Shown in pieces: positions 9,302 through 18,774 of a stretch of 64,000 nt of DNA; the first letter of the stretch is position 1, and every line of letters begins with the position of its first letter. This DNA comes from Nocardia kruczakiae NBRC 101016 (GTDB lineage Bacteria > Actinomycetota > Actinomycetes > Mycobacteriales > Mycobacteriaceae): NCBI RefSeq assembly GCF_001612965.1, contig NZ_BDBL01000011.1, positions 62,001 through 126,000 on the forward strand, in the 5' to 3' direction. Both the position numbers and the translations under genes were made by a program. A model generated the notes under the pieces. It had not been told where the DNA came from, did no database searches, and saw nothing but the letters and a program-made list of their open reading frames with translations.

Positions 9302-10464
9302 CCGTGAGTATCGAATCGAGCACTTCCCGCCCGGGCGCTACGACACTGCTACCCCCGCCGGACGGCACGGTGGGAATCATCGGGGTCGGCGATGTCCGCC
9401 TCGAGAACGGCGCGGTCGTCCCCGGTGTCGAACTGGCCGTGCAGCGCTGGGGTGAACTGGCCCCCGGCCTGGACAACGTGGTGCTGGTCGAACACGCGCT
9501 GACCGGCGATTCGCACGTCTGCGGGCAACCCGACGAACTGCACGCCCTGCCGGGCTGGTGGGACGGACTGGTCGGACCCGGCGCGGCACTGGACACCGAC
9601 CGCTGGTGCGTGATCGCGACCAACGTTCTGGGCGGTTGCCAGGGCAGCACCGGCCCCTCGTCCCTCGCGCCGGACGGAAAACCTTGGGGGGCACGCTTTC
9701 CGGAGATTTCGATCCGCGACCAGGTGAGCGCCGAAGTGGCGCTGCTGGACCTGCTCGGGCTGAACCGTATCGCCGCGGTGGTCGGCGGTTCGATGGGCGG
9801 CATGCGGGTGCTGGAATGGATGGTCGGATACCCCGATCGTGTCGACGCGGCCCTGGTGCTGGCGGTCGGCGCCCGCGCCACCGCAGATCAGATCGGCACC
9901 CAGACCACCCAGATCGCCGCGATCACCTCGGATCCGGACTGGCAGGACGGCGATTATCACGGCACCGGCCGCCGGCCGCTGGCCGGACTGCGCATCGCGC
10001 GCCGGATCGCGCATCTGACCTACCGCACCGAATTCGAGCTCGACCACCGGTTCGCCAACACCGCGCAGGGCGACGAAAACCCTTGGGACGGTGGCCGTTA
10101 TGCGGTGCAGAGTTATCTGGAGCATCAGGCCGACAAGCTGGTCGCACGGTTCGACGCGGCCACCTACGTGCTGCTGACCGAGGCCATGAACCGGCACGAC
10201 GTCGGCCGCGGGCGCGGCGGCATCGAAGCCGCGCTGGCCGCCACCCCGGTGCCGTGCGTGGTCGGCGGCGTGGATTCGGACCGGTTGTATCCGTTGCGGA
10301 CCCAGCAGGAACTGGCCGATCTGCTGCCCGGCTGCAAAGGTCTGGAAGTCGTGCACTCGCGCGACGGCCACGACGGTTTCCTCACCGAGATCGAGGCCAT
10401 CGGCAAATTGCTGGAGCAGACGATGGAACTGGCGCGCGCCGCGCAGGACGCCCGCGCGTCCTGA
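9298..10464 (+). CDS. metX: Homoserine O-acetyltransferase MetX
   Basis: 388 residues; GTG 9298 overlaps the upstream stop (GTGA), with GTG 9304 as an alternative. Alpha/beta-hydrolase acyltransferase family: oxyanion region [14 protein letters not shown], nucleophile Ser in [14 protein letters not shown], catalytic Asp in [18 protein letters not shown] and His in DGHDGFLTE. It transfers acetyl from acetyl-CoA to homoserine, the first committed step of methionine synthesis. Translation appears coupled to the metY remnant, so SAM would repress it through the riboswitch. A functional sulfhydrylase for its product must lie elsewhere in the genome. Confidence 0.96.
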   Translation: MTVSIESSTSRPGATTLLPPPDGTVGIIGVGDVRLENGAVVPGVELAVQRWGELAPGLDNVVLVEHALTGDSHVCGQPDELHALPGWWDGLVGPGAALDTDRWCVIATNVLGGCQGSTGPSSLAPDGKPWGARFPEISIRDQVSAEVALLDLLGLNRIAAVVGGSMGGMRVLEWMVGYPDRVDAALVLAVGARATADQIGTQTTQIAAITSDPDWQDGDYHGTGRRPLAGLRIARRIAHLTYRTEFELDHRFANTAQGDENPWDGGRYAVQSYLEHQADKLVARFDAATYVLLTEAMNRHDVGRGRGGIEAALAATPVPCVVGGVDSDRLYPLRTQQELADLLPGCKGLEVVHSRDGHDGFLTEIEAIGKLLEQTMELARAAQDARAS

Positions 10465-10479
10465 GTCCGTCCTCCGAGT

Positions 10480-10797
10480 TCAGCCGACGCCGAGGCTGCT
10501 GATGGTGGCCGCCAGCACGATGATCGCGCCGCCCAGCACGGTATAGGCGCCGATGTCGAACGGACGGCTGCGCACCGCCAGGAGCCCGACCCGCGCTGTC
10601 GGCAGGCACAACCGCAACACGGCCGCGAGCAGCGTCGCACCGCCGATGAAGAACGCACCGCGCCGCCACCGGTCCTGGGCCAGGAAAACCACCGCGACCA
10701 GCAGCACCACGACGACCAGCAGCATCGGCAGATGAACCTGGAAGAAGCGGCTCGCCGGGCTGGAATGCTGCGGGTGGGTGGTCGGCACGTCGGTCAC
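10480..10797 (-). CDS. DUF3017 small membrane protein
   Basis: 105 residues, GTG start at 10797. Three predicted membrane helices: LPMLLVVVVLLVAVVFLA, AFFIGGATLLAAVLRLCL and YTVLGGAIIVLAATISSLGV, with a basic RSRPFDI loop between the last two. This matches the actinobacterial DUF3017 family, whose mycobacterial member lies next to folD; folD is not here. Convergent with metX, 15 bp apart. Function unknown. Confidence 0.85.
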   Translation of the reverse strand: MTDVPTTHPQHSSPASRFFQVHLPMLLVVVVLLVAVVFLAQDRWRRGAFFIGGATLLAAVLRLCLPTARVGLLAVRSRPFDIGAYTVLGGAIIVLAATISSLGVG

Positions 10798-10922
10798 GGC
10801 TGCGATTCTCGCATGACGGCACCGCCCGCGGATCGGTGGCGGGGGCCGGTGCCGCCACCGTGGGCATCCGGTTCAAGGTGGTCCGCGACCGGTGACATGC
10901 CGGCAAACGGTACCGTCTCGGT

Positions 10923-11387
10923 GTGCTCAAGCTGGTGTTCTTCGAACCGCGTATCCCACCGAACACGGGCAATGCGATCCGTCTGGCGGCCGGCACGGGG
11001 TGCGAACTGCATCTGATCGAGCCGCTCGGATTCGATCTGTCGGAGCCGAAGCTGCGCCGCGCCGGATTGGACTACCACGATCTCGCGGTGGTCACCGTGC
11101 ACGAAAACCTTTCCGCCGCATGGAAATCCCTGCGTCCCGAGCGCGTCTTCGCCTTCACCACCCATGCCACCACGCACAACACCGACATCGCCTACCGTGC
11201 CGGTGACGTTCTGCTGTTCGGCCCGGAACCGACCGGCCTCCCGGACGACGTCCTGGCCGACCCGCACATCACCGACCAGCTGCGCATCCCGATGCTGCCT
11301 GGCCGCCGGTCGATGAACCTGTCCAATGCCGCGGCGGTCGCGGTGTACGAGGCATGGCGGCAGCTGGGGTTCCCGGGGGCCGTATAG
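10923..11387 (+). CDS. trmL: tRNA (cytidine/uridine-34-2'-O)-methyltransferase TrmL (SpoU)
   Basis: 154 residues, the length of single-domain YibK/TrmL proteins. The SPOUT signatures are all present: FEPRIPPNTGNAIRLAAGTG (motif 1), LLFGPEPTGLPDDV (motif 2) and RIPMLPGRRSMNLSNAAAVAVYEAWRQ (motif 3; shown in two overlapping parts GRRSMNLSNAAAVAVYEA), forming the SAM-binding trefoil knot. It methylates the ribose of wobble nucleotide 34 in certain leucine tRNAs. GTG 10923 is the start; a TAC-rich -10-like sequence lies just upstream. It is convergent with dnaE2, as the spoU and dnaE2 genes are near each other in mycobacteria. Confidence 0.92.
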   Translation: MLKLVFFEPRIPPNTGNAIRLAAGTGCELHLIEPLGFDLSEPKLRRAGLDYHDLAVVTVHENLSAAWKSLRPERVFAFTTHATTHNTDIAYRAGDVLLFGPEPTGLPDDVLADPHITDQLRIPMLPGRRSMNLSNAAAVAVYEAWRQLGFPGAV

Positions 11388-11401
11388 GCGGCAACGGCCG
11401 G

Positions 11402-14400
11402 TCAGCGGAAATCACGCGACTTCGAGGCCATCCGCAGGTCCATGCGCTGCAGATGTTCGGCCACCACGCTCACCACGCCCTCGGCGTTCTGCACCCGGCC
11501 CCGGATCAGCAGCGCGGGGGCGCCCTGGGCGATGCGGCGGTAGCGGCGCCACAGGCCCACCGAGCACACCACGTTCACCATGCCGGTCTCGTCCTCCAGG
11601 TTGATGAAGGTGACTCCGGACGCGGTGGCCGGTCGCTGCCGATGCGTCACCGCGCCGCCGATCAGCACCTTGGACCCGTCGGGCACGGCGAGCAGCCGGT
11701 TCGCGGCGACCACGCCGAGTTCGTCCAGGCGCGGACGCAGGAATTCGGTGGGATAGCGGCCGGGCGACACACCGGTCGCCCACACGTCGGCGGCCGCCAT
11801 TTCCAGTTCGCTCATCCCGGGCAGCGCCGGCGCGTCGGTGACCGCCCCGGTCCCCGGCAGCCGATCCGCCCGCTCCCCCGCCGCCGCACCCGCCGCCCAC
11901 AGCGCCTGCCGCCGATCGAGCCCGCGACCGGACGCGGATTCGATACTGCCGAGCGCACCCGCGGTGGCCAGGGCCTCGGCCTGCGGCACGGACAACTCGA
12001 CCCGGCCGGTCAGGTCCAGGAACGACCGATAGGGACCGGAGGACCGGGCCGCGACGATCTGCTCGGCCACGTCGTCACCGATGTGCCGGACCGCGGACAA
12101 ACCCAGCCGCACCTGGGTTCCGTGCTGCTCGAGCGTCGCCCCGGCCAGGCTGTGATTGATATCCGGCCCGTGCACCACCACCCCGTGCCGGCGGGCGTCG
12201 GCCACCAGCGACTGCGGAGAGTAGAAACCCATCGGCTGCGCGTTCAGCAGTCCCGCGCAGAACGCGGCGGGATGATGCAGTTTGAACCAGGCCGAATAGA
12301 ACACCAGCGCGGCGAAACTCTGCGAATGACTTTCCGGGAAACCGAAATTCGCGAAGGCGTAGATCTTCTCGTAGATGCGATCGGCCAGCTCGCCGGTGAT
12401 TCCGTGCAGATCGCGCATGCCCTGATAGAAACGGCCGCGCAGCCGCTCCATGCGCTGCGGTGACCGTTTCGATCCCATCGCGCGGCGCAACTGATCCGCC
12501 TCGGCGGGAGTGAATCCCGCGATATCGATCGCCATCTGCATGAGCTGTTCCTGGAACAGCGGAATTCCGAGGGTGCGGGCCAGCGAACTCTCGAGCGCCG
12601 GATGGTCGAGCGTCACCTCCTCCCGGCCGTTGCGCCGGCGGATATAGGGATGTACGGAACCGCCCTGAATGGGACCGGGCCGGATCAGGGCGACCTCCAC
12701 GACGAGATCGTAGAAGGCACGCGGGCGCAGCCGCGGCAGCGTCGCCATCTGGGCGCGCGACTCGACCTGGAAGACACCCACCGAATCCGCACGCGCGAGC
12801 ATCTCGTAGACGGCGGATTCGGTGAGATCGAGGGCGTGCAATTCGACGACCTCACCTTTGTGCTCGCGCACCAGATCGATCATGTAGTGCAGGGCCGAGA
12901 GCATGCCCAGGCCGAGCAGATCGAATTTCACCAGACCCGCTGCGGCACAATCGTCCTTGTCCCACTGCAGCACGCTGCGGCCGGGCATGCGCGCCCACTC
13001 GACCGGACAGACGTCGGCGATCGGCCGATCGCAGATCACCATGCCGCCGGAATGAATGCCGAGATGCCGCGGCAGGCCCTCGATCTCGCCCGCCAATTCC
13101 AGGACCCGATCCGGAATATCGGTATGCGTCTCGGACGCCACCCCGGTCCACCTGCTCACCTGTTTGCCGAACGCGTCCTGCTGGCCGGGCGAAAACCCCA
13201 GCGCGCGAGCGGCATCGCGCACCGCGGACTTACCGCGATAGGTGATCACATTGGCCACCTGCGCGGCGTATTCGCGACCGTACTTGCGGTAGACGTGCTG
13301 GATCGCCTCCTCCCGGCGATCGGATTCGATATCCAGATCGATATCGGGCGGACCGTCGCGTTCGGGCGCCAGAAAGCGTTCGAACAGCAGATCGTTGGCG
13401 ACCGGATCCACATTGGTGATGCCGATCGCGTAGCAGACCGCGGAATTGGCCGCCGACCCCCGGCCCTGGCACAGGATGTCGTTGCGCTTGCAGAAGTGGA
13501 CGATGTCGTGCACGACCAGGAAATAGCCGGGAAAATTGAGTTCGGTGATGATCCGTAGTTCGTGTTCGATCTGCCGGTACGCCTTGGGATTTCCCTCCGG
13601 TGGGCCGTATCGCTCGCGCGCCCCGGCGAGGGTGAGTTCTCGCAGCCAGGAATTCTCGTCGTGCTCGGGCGGCACATCGAACGGCGGCAATTCGGGGGCG
13701 ATCAAGCGCAGATCGAAGGCGCATTCGCGGGCCAGATCGACCGCCCCGGCCACCGCCTGCGGGCATTCGGCGAACAGCCGGGCCATTTCCGCACCCGACC
13801 GCAGATGCCCGCCGCCGGTCGGCGGCAGCCAGCCGTCGATCTCGTCCAGACTGCGCCGGGCCCGGATCGCCGCCAGCGCCATCGCCCGGCGCCCCTGGGC
13901 GGGGGTGGCGAAATGCGCTGCGGTCGTGGCGATCACCGGCACGTCCAGCCGTGTGGCGAGGGCGATCAGCCGGGCATTGCGTTCGTCGTCGTCGGGCACT
14001 CCGTGGTGGGTGAGTTCGACGCTCACCCGGTCGCGTCCGAACAGATCCATCAACCGGCACAGCTCCGCCTCCGCCTCGGCATCACCACGTTCCAGCGCCC
14101 GGCGCACGTGACCTTTGCGGCAGCCGGTGAGGATATGCCAGTGCCCGGCCGCGGCGGCGGCGAGCCGATCCAGGTCGTACCGCAGGATTCCCTTCTCGCC
14201 GGCCACCATATGTGCCGCCGACATCTCCCGCGACAGCCGCCGATATCCTTCCTGGCCGCGCGCCAGCACCAGTAGATGCGGTCCGGACGGGTCCGGTTCC
14301 CCCGTGCGCGGCTGGGAATCGTCCATCGGCGCCGAACCGAATATCGTTGCCGCGTCGCGGGTTTCCCCCAGCGACAATTCGGCGCCGAACACCGTCGGCA

Positions 14401-14743
14401 GCCCCCATTCGGCGGCGGCCTCGGCGAAACGCACCACACCGTAGAAGCCGTTGTGATCGGTGAGCGCCAAGGCCTCGAGCCCCAGCCGCACCGCCTCCTC
14501 CACCATTTCCTCGGGTTGGCAGGCGCCGTCGAGAAAGCTGTAGGCCGAATGCGTGTGCAATTCCGCATACGGCACCAGCGGACCGCTCGCCTCCGGCCGC
14601 GTACCCGCCCGGTATTCGCCGCGGGTATGCGACCACGCCGGGCTGTCCCCGCCGTCGCCCGGCGGTGTGGCCCCGCGACCGGGCAGACCGGAGAGCACCC
14701 GCTCCATTTCCGCCCAGGTGGGCGGGCCGTTTCCCCAGCCCAT
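11402..14743 (-). CDS. dnaE2: Error-prone DNA polymerase III alpha subunit DnaE2
   Basis: 1113 residues from ATG 14743 (MGWGNGPPTWAEMERVLSG); a GTG at 14752 is an alternative. Order: PHP domain from about residue 60 (ELHTHSAYSFLDGACQPEEM), polymerase palm with the Asp pair in PDIDLDIESDRREE, thumb and fingers, helix-hairpin-helix and a C-terminal OB fold (VLIGGAVTHRQRP, FINLEDETGMVNVV). DnaE2 is the catalytic translesion polymerase of the mycobacterial mutasome, acting with ImuA' and ImuB in damage-induced mutagenesis. A LexA box lies only 20 bp upstream of the start. Full length for the family, no damage seen. Confidence 0.97.
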   Translation of the reverse strand: MGWGNGPPTWAEMERVLSGLPGRGATPPGDGGDSPAWSHTRGEYRAGTRPEASGPLVPYAELHTHSAYSFLDGACQPEEMVEEAVRLGLEALALTDHNGFYGVVRFAEAAAEWGLPTVFGAELSLGETRDAATIFGSAPMDDSQPRTGEPDPSGPHLLVLARGQEGYRRLSREMSAAHMVAGEKGILRYDLDRLAAAAAGHWHILTGCRKGHVRRALERGDAEAEAELCRLMDLFGRDRVSVELTHHGVPDDDERNARLIALATRLDVPVIATTAAHFATPAQGRRAMALAAIRARRSLDEIDGWLPPTGGGHLRSGAEMARLFAECPQAVAGAVDLARECAFDLRLIAPELPPFDVPPEHDENSWLRELTLAGARERYGPPEGNPKAYRQIEHELRIITELNFPGYFLVVHDIVHFCKRNDILCQGRGSAANSAVCYAIGITNVDPVANDLLFERFLAPERDGPPDIDLDIESDRREEAIQHVYRKYGREYAAQVANVITYRGKSAVRDAARALGFSPGQQDAFGKQVSRWTGVASETHTDIPDRVLELAGEIEGLPRHLGIHSGGMVICDRPIADVCPVEWARMPGRSVLQWDKDDCAAAGLVKFDLLGLGMLSALHYMIDLVREHKGEVVELHALDLTESAVYEMLARADSVGVFQVESRAQMATLPRLRPRAFYDLVVEVALIRPGPIQGGSVHPYIRRRNGREEVTLDHPALESSLARTLGIPLFQEQLMQMAIDIAGFTPAEADQLRRAMGSKRSPQRMERLRGRFYQGMRDLHGITGELADRIYEKIYAFANFGFPESHSQSFAALVFYSAWFKLHHPAAFCAGLLNAQPMGFYSPQSLVADARRHGVVVHGPDINHSLAGATLEQHGTQVRLGLSAVRHIGDDVAEQIVAARSSGPYRSFLDLTGRVELSVPQAEALATAGALGSIESASGRGLDRRQALWAAGAAAGERADRLPGTGAVTDAPALPGMSELEMAAADVWATGVSPGRYPTEFLRPRLDELGVVAANRLLAVPDGSKVLIGGAVTHRQRPATASGVTFINLEDETGMVNVVCSVGLWRRYRRIAQGAPALLIRGRVQNAEGVVSVVAEHLQRMDLRMASKSRDFR

Positions 14744-14762
14744 CCGCAACACCTTCGTCGAT

Positions 14763-14778
14763 TCGAACGTATATTCGA
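14763..14778 (-). promoter_or_regulatory. LexA (SOS) box of dnaE2
   Basis: TCGAACGTATATTCGA, a near-perfect dyad matching the actinobacterial SOS box TCGAAC-N4-GTTCGA with one change. It lies 20 bp from the dnaE2 ATG, a position that would block the promoter. The same 16-mer, inverted, precedes imuA'. Confidence 0.88.
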
Positions 14779-14794
14779 TATCGATGCTAACTCG

Positions 14795-15000
14795 CTAGCC
14801 CAGGGTTCGGGAAGGCAGCCCCGCTGCGGGCAGCCAGGCCGGACGAAGGCCCCCGACAGCCGCGGCGACGAGCAGTGCGAGGACGGCGACCACCAGCGAC
14901 GTTCGCAGGCCACCGAGGAAGTCGACCGCGCCGCCGACCTGCACACCCACAGCGCGGGAGCCGGAACCGAGCGCCGTGATATACGCCGCTGGAATCGCGC
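14795..15000 (-). pseudogene. C-terminal fragment of an MFS permease
   Basis: On the minus strand an open frame ending in TAG at 14795-14797 encodes IPAAYITALGSGSRAVGVQV, then a hydrophobic helix (LVVAVLALLVAAAVGGL) and a short polar tail. This looks like the last helices of a major-facilitator permease. No start or upstream half is present: a stop lies about 80 codons back and the intact carrier gene begins on the other strand at 15079. It is therefore a decayed remnant or a chance hydrophobic frame. Confidence 0.4.
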
Positions 15001-15078
15001 TGATTCGAATCCTTTTCGCGGATACCGACTCGCCCTAATGTCACTGCGCGAATCGACGGCGGGAAGGAAAGGGACCCC

Positions 15079-16428
15079 ATGTCTGTACTGGAGTCCGCGC
15101 CGGCGAGTACGCGCGCCGCGGAGCAGCACGAGGAGCGGACAAAACATCTCGGCGCCGCCGAAACTCGAACAGCGGTGGCGGCGAGCCTGATCGGTACCAC
15201 GGTCGAGTGGTACGACTTCTTCCTCTATTCCACCGCCGCCGGCATCGTCTTCAACAAACTGTTCTTCCCGGATACGAGCGCGTTCGTCGGAACCATGCTG
15301 TCGTTCGCGACATTCGCGGTCGGTTTCGTGATGCGTCCGGTCGGCGGATTGGTTTTCGGCCATATCGGTGACCGCATCGGGCGCAAACGCACCCTCGCAC
15401 TGACCATGGCGATCATGGGCGGCTCGACCGCGCTGATGGGTGTCCTGCCGACCAGTGCCGCGATCGGTATCGCGGCGCCGATCCTTTTGCTGGCGTTGCG
15501 CATTCTGCAGGGTTTCGCACTCGGCGGGGAATGGGCCGGTGCGGTACTGCTGGCCGTGGAACACAGTCCCCGCAAGAAGGTCGGCCGGTTCGGCAGCTAT
15601 CCGCAGATCGGTTTGGCGCTCGGCCTCGCACTCGGCACCGGCGTCTTCGCGCTGCTGCGTTCGGTTCTGAGCGAGCAGGCATTTCTCGACTACGGCTGGC
15701 GAATCGCCTTCGGCGCCAGCGTGGTTCTGGTGGTCATCGGCCTGGTGGTGCGGCTCAAGATCGACGAGACGCCCGCGTTCCGGGAAATCGACCGGCTCAA
15801 TCGGATCTCGAAAGTGCCTGTGGTCGAACTGTTCCGGAATGCGCGCACCCGGCGCAACACCGTCCTCGGCCTGCTCTCGCGATGGGGTGAGGGCGCGGCG
15901 TTCAACACCTGGGGTGTCTTCGCGATCAGTTTCGCGACCGGGCATCTCGGATTCGAACAGGTTCCGGTACTGCTCGCGGTGACCATCGCCGCGGTCGTGA
16001 TGGCCGCCCTCATTCCGGTATCCGGAAATCTGACCGACAGGTTCGGGCCGCGCCGGGTCTACATCGCCGGTATCGCCGCGTACGGCGTGCTGGTGTATCC
16101 GGTATTCGCGCTGTTCGAGGTCGGCAATATCGTCGTGTTCACCCTCGCGATCATCGCGGTGTTCGGTGTCGCCCATGCCCTGTTCTACGGTGCGCAGGGT
16201 ACGTTGTACGCCGGGCTGTACCCGGCCGAGGTGCGCTACACCGGACTCTCGTTCGTCTATCAGGTCTCGGGGATCTACGCCTCGGGCATCACTCCGTTGA
16301 TCGTCACGGCGCTGATCGCGGCAGGCGGCAAAACTCCCTGGCTCGCCTGCGGCTATCTGGTGGCGACGGCGGTGATCAGCGTGGTCGCGACGCTGTTCAT
16401 CAGCGAGGACGACCGGCTCACCGCCTGA
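15079..16428 (+). CDS. MHS-family MFS metabolite:H+ symporter
   Basis: 449 residues, ATG behind a purine-rich GGGAAGGAAAGGG ribosome site. Twelve helices; the hallmarks of the metabolite:H+ symporter group (ProP, ShiA, KgtP) are visible: LIGTTVEWYDFFLYSTAAG in helix 1, GHIGDRIGRKRTL in loop 2-3, LRILQGFALGGEWAGAVL in helix 4, and YAGLYPAEVRYTGLSFVYQV near helix 10. It probably imports a carboxylate, shikimate- or betaine-like solute with protons; the substrate cannot be told. Its promoter lies over the MFS remnant between it and dnaE2. Confidence 0.9.
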   Translation: MSVLESAPASTRAAEQHEERTKHLGAAETRTAVAASLIGTTVEWYDFFLYSTAAGIVFNKLFFPDTSAFVGTMLSFATFAVGFVMRPVGGLVFGHIGDRIGRKRTLALTMAIMGGSTALMGVLPTSAAIGIAAPILLLALRILQGFALGGEWAGAVLLAVEHSPRKKVGRFGSYPQIGLALGLALGTGVFALLRSVLSEQAFLDYGWRIAFGASVVLVVIGLVVRLKIDETPAFREIDRLNRISKVPVVELFRNARTRRNTVLGLLSRWGEGAAFNTWGVFAISFATGHLGFEQVPVLLAVTIAAVVMAALIPVSGNLTDRFGPRRVYIAGIAAYGVLVYPVFALFEVGNIVVFTLAIIAVFGVAHALFYGAQGTLYAGLYPAEVRYTGLSFVYQVSGIYASGITPLIVTALIAAGGKTPWLACGYLVATAVISVVATLFISEDDRLTA

Positions 16429-16434
16429 GCCCGC

Positions 16435-16611
16435 TCATCCGCCGGCGTACAGGGCGCGACGCCGCCGACGCGCACGCCGGACCGCCTGCTCCGCGGCGGC
16501 AGCGGCTTCTCGTTCGGATGCCCCCGCCGCGAGCGCCTTCGCCCGGGCATCGGCCCCGGCCTTCTCGTCCCTGGCCGCCGAACGTCGGCGCAACGCTGTC
16601 CACAGACCCAC
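16435..16611 (-). CDS. Small basic Ala/Arg-rich hypothetical protein
   Basis: 58 codons from GTG 16611, with GGGAGGAG just upstream as ribosome site. The product is helical, begins VGLWTALRRRSAARDEKAGA and ends in a highly basic AVRRARRRRRALYAGG tail, with an amphipathic Ala/Glu stretch between. No homologue recognised. It ends 6 bp from the convergent carrier gene. The tail could bind nucleic acid or acidic lipid; that is only composition. A chance frame in GC-rich DNA cannot be excluded. Confidence 0.45.
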   Translation of the reverse strand: MGLWTALRRRSAARDEKAGADARAKALAAGASEREAAAAAEQAVRRARRRRRALYAGG

Positions 16612-16765
16612 CGTCGTCTCCTCCCGCACAGATATCCGAACACCCAGCATGACCGCGGGAGTACCCGGCCGGCATCGCCCTGCGGGATGACCGAAGGAGG
16701 GCCGGGGTAGTCCTCGTGGCTTACCCGGCTCCTCCCGGCGATGTGCGCCGGCCCCTTGGCAGCGG

Positions 16766-16785
16766 AACTTACTTTGGAGTAAGTT
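16766..16785. promoter_or_regulatory. Inverted-repeat operator upstream of the SDR gene
   Basis: AACTTACT at 16766-16773 and AGTAAGTT at 16778-16785 form a perfect 8-bp dyad around TTGG, 31 bp before the SDR ATG. Its AT-rich arms stand out and suit a TetR-type repressor site overlapping the promoter. No regulator gene is adjacent. Confidence 0.6.
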
Positions 16786-16815
16786 CGGGGGAAATCGACC
16801 TGCAAGGGAGCAGCG

Positions 16816-17796
16816 ATGTCGGATAACCACGCGGCCGAACAGGGCTATCTGTCCCGTCGGCGGGCACGCCGGGATCTCACCGGAAAACATGTCGTCATCA
16901 CGGGCGCCTCCTCCGGAATCGGGCGGGCGGCGGCGACCGCCGTCGCCGCCAAGGGGGCCGTGGTGCTGCTGCTCGCGCGGCGCGACGAGGAACTGAACGC
17001 CGTGGTCGAGGAGATCACCGCCGCGGGCGGGCAGGCCTGCGCCTATCAGTGCGACGTCACCGATTCCGATTCGGTGGACCGGACCGTGAAGTCGATTCTC
17101 GACACGCACGGCCACGTCGACATGCTGGTCAACAATGCCGGCCGCTCCATCCGGCGCGCCGTGCACCGATCCACCGACCGGCTGCACGATTTCGAACGGA
17201 CCATGGCGGTCAACTATTTCGGTGCGGTGCGAATGACGCTGGCGCTGCTGCCCCAGATGCGGGAGCGTAAATTCGGTCACATCGTCAACATCTCGAGCGC
17301 GGGGGTCCAGGTCGCCACGCCTCGTTTCGCCGCCTATCTGGCCAGCAAGGCCGCCCTGGACAAGTTCGCGGAGGTCACCGCGGCCGAAATGCTCTCCGAC
17401 AACATCACTTTCACGACCATTCACATGCCGCTGGTGCGGACGCCGATGATCGCGCCCAGCGGTAAACAGGGACCGTCGGAATCTCCCGAATGGGCGGCGG
17501 CCACCATCGTGCGCGCGCTGAGCGAGCGACCGCGGCGCATCGACGTGCCCGTGGGCACCCTGGCCGAATACGGGACGCTGTTCGCGCCGGGGATCAAGGA
17601 TCGCGTCATGCACCGGTACTACCGGGCACTGCCGGACTCCCCCGCCGCCAAGGGGGAACTGCCGGTCGAGGACGAACCGGAGTCGGAAGTGCCCGCGTTG
17701 CAGGCGAAACCGCAGCGCAAGTCGTCGACGGCGGGGCGGGTCACACGCTCGACGTTGCGCCGCGCCGCGCGATTGGTGCCCGGCACCTACTGGTGA
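16816..17796 (+). CDS. SDR-family oxidoreductase (AcrA1/acyl-CoA reductase-like)
   Basis: 326 residues, ATG 16816. Classical short-chain dehydrogenase: TGASSGIG cofactor loop at about residues 30-37, CDVTDSDS, NNAGRSIRR, catalytic Ser in NISSAGVQ and YLASK as the YxxxK pair. The long C-terminal extension (about residues 260-326) is Glu-rich then Arg-rich. The layout resembles the reductase domain of mycobacterial AcrA1-type proteins, which reduce long-chain acyl or keto substrates; the mycobacterial gene is also in the dnaE2-imuB interval. An AT-rich operator precedes it, so it is probably induced by a ligand. Confidence 0.85.
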   Translation: MSDNHAAEQGYLSRRRARRDLTGKHVVITGASSGIGRAAATAVAAKGAVVLLLARRDEELNAVVEEITAAGGQACAYQCDVTDSDSVDRTVKSILDTHGHVDMLVNNAGRSIRRAVHRSTDRLHDFERTMAVNYFGAVRMTLALLPQMRERKFGHIVNISSAGVQVATPRFAAYLASKAALDKFAEVTAAEMLSDNITFTTIHMPLVRTPMIAPSGKQGPSESPEWAAATIVRALSERPRRIDVPVGTLAEYGTLFAPGIKDRVMHRYYRALPDSPAAKGELPVEDEPESEVPALQAKPQRKSSTAGRVTRSTLRRAARLVPGTYW

Positions 17797-17818
17797 ACGC
17801 GGCAGCGGAGGCGAAATA

Positions 17819-18772
17819 TCACGTGGTCTCGCGGATTTCGTCCGCGACGATCGCCGTCGCCGGTTTCGGGGCGGCACCGCAGCTCGCCTGACGAGGCGGA
17901 TATCCGACGGTCCGCGTGGTGACCAGCCACCGGCGGCCGTCGGTGTGGGTCACCTCGGCGGCGCCGGCGAAGGTCGCCGGATCCGATGCGGGAGCCTCGA
18001 CAGTCGAGACCTTCAGCTGATCGAGAGCGGCCGGCACCCGTTCGCGCACCGCGATCTCCGCCACCTGCTCGACCGGAGAAAGGCAGCTTCGTCCGCGAAA
18101 CCCGTTCAACGACAGATCATTACGCCCGACAGCCGCCACCGCGCGGACCGCGTCCTCGCCGTCGACCCGGCCGTAGGTCAGTCCCTCGGGCAGGATCACC
18201 ATCGCGGGCGCGAACCGATGCCCACCGGTATGCGAGCACTCCCAGACCAGATCCGGATATTCGGCCGCCAGCCGGGCCGCGATCGGACGGCCCAGCCGCG
18301 CACAACACTGATCGCGCTTGCCGTGGGCGCACACCAGGATCAGCGGATCGGTCACGCGCTCACCGATTCCCGGCGCGGGACCGTTCAGCACCTGCGGGTC
18401 GATATCGAGAAGCTGTTCCAGATCGGTGACGGTCAGACGTTCGCACCACGAATCCTGCGGCCGGGAGGCGGCGAGCAGAACCGTTCGCACACCGATGAAT
18501 TCGCCGCGGCCCGGACGCCGGATGAGGGTGGGACGGACTCGCGCGGCCTTGGTCCGTGCGGCCAGTTCTGCGGTGACCTCGGCGCCGAGAACCGCATCAC
18601 CGATCACATCGCGGCCCCAGGCGCCGGGTTGTTCGATGCACAGCCAGCCGCTCACCCGGGTCGCGCTGCCCGGCAGCGGAATATCGGCAGCGGCCGCCGA
18701 ACACGGCAGCCCGTCGAAGTCGCTCGCGGATGCCTGCGACGTGGATGGTGCGGAACGGAAATCGGCCCCCAC
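17819..18772 (-). CDS. Sucrase/ferredoxin-like (thioredoxin-fold 2Fe-2S) protein
   Basis: 317 residues from GTG 18772, 2 bp after the hydrolase stop (TGACCGTG), so the two are co-translated. The C-terminal half carries CAHGKRDQCCARLGRPIA and WECSHTGGHRFAPAMVILP, the cysteine/histidine signature of the Suc_Fer-like family (thioredoxin-like 2Fe-2S ferredoxin fold), plus CSAAAADIPLPGSATRVSGW at the N terminus. The biochemical role of these actinobacterial proteins is not established; electron transfer is possible. It is the last gene of the imuA'-imuB transcript and converges on the SDR gene. Confidence 0.8.
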   Translation of the reverse strand: MGADFRSAPSTSQASASDFDGLPCSAAAADIPLPGSATRVSGWLCIEQPGAWGRDVIGDAVLGAEVTAELAARTKAARVRPTLIRRPGRGEFIGVRTVLLAASRPQDSWCERLTVTDLEQLLDIDPQVLNGPAPGIGERVTDPLILVCAHGKRDQCCARLGRPIAARLAAEYPDLVWECSHTGGHRFAPAMVILPEGLTYGRVDGEDAVRAVAAVGRNDLSLNGFRGRSCLSPVEQVAEIAVRERVPAALDQLKVSTVEAPASDPATFAGAAEVTHTDGRRWLVTTRTVGYPPRQASCGAAPKPATAIVADEIRETT

Positions 18773-18774
18773 GG

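Noticed and set aside
14050..16176. 708-codon minus-strand frame
   Set aside because: Combines antisense of the MHS carrier with an out-of-frame reading of dnaE2.
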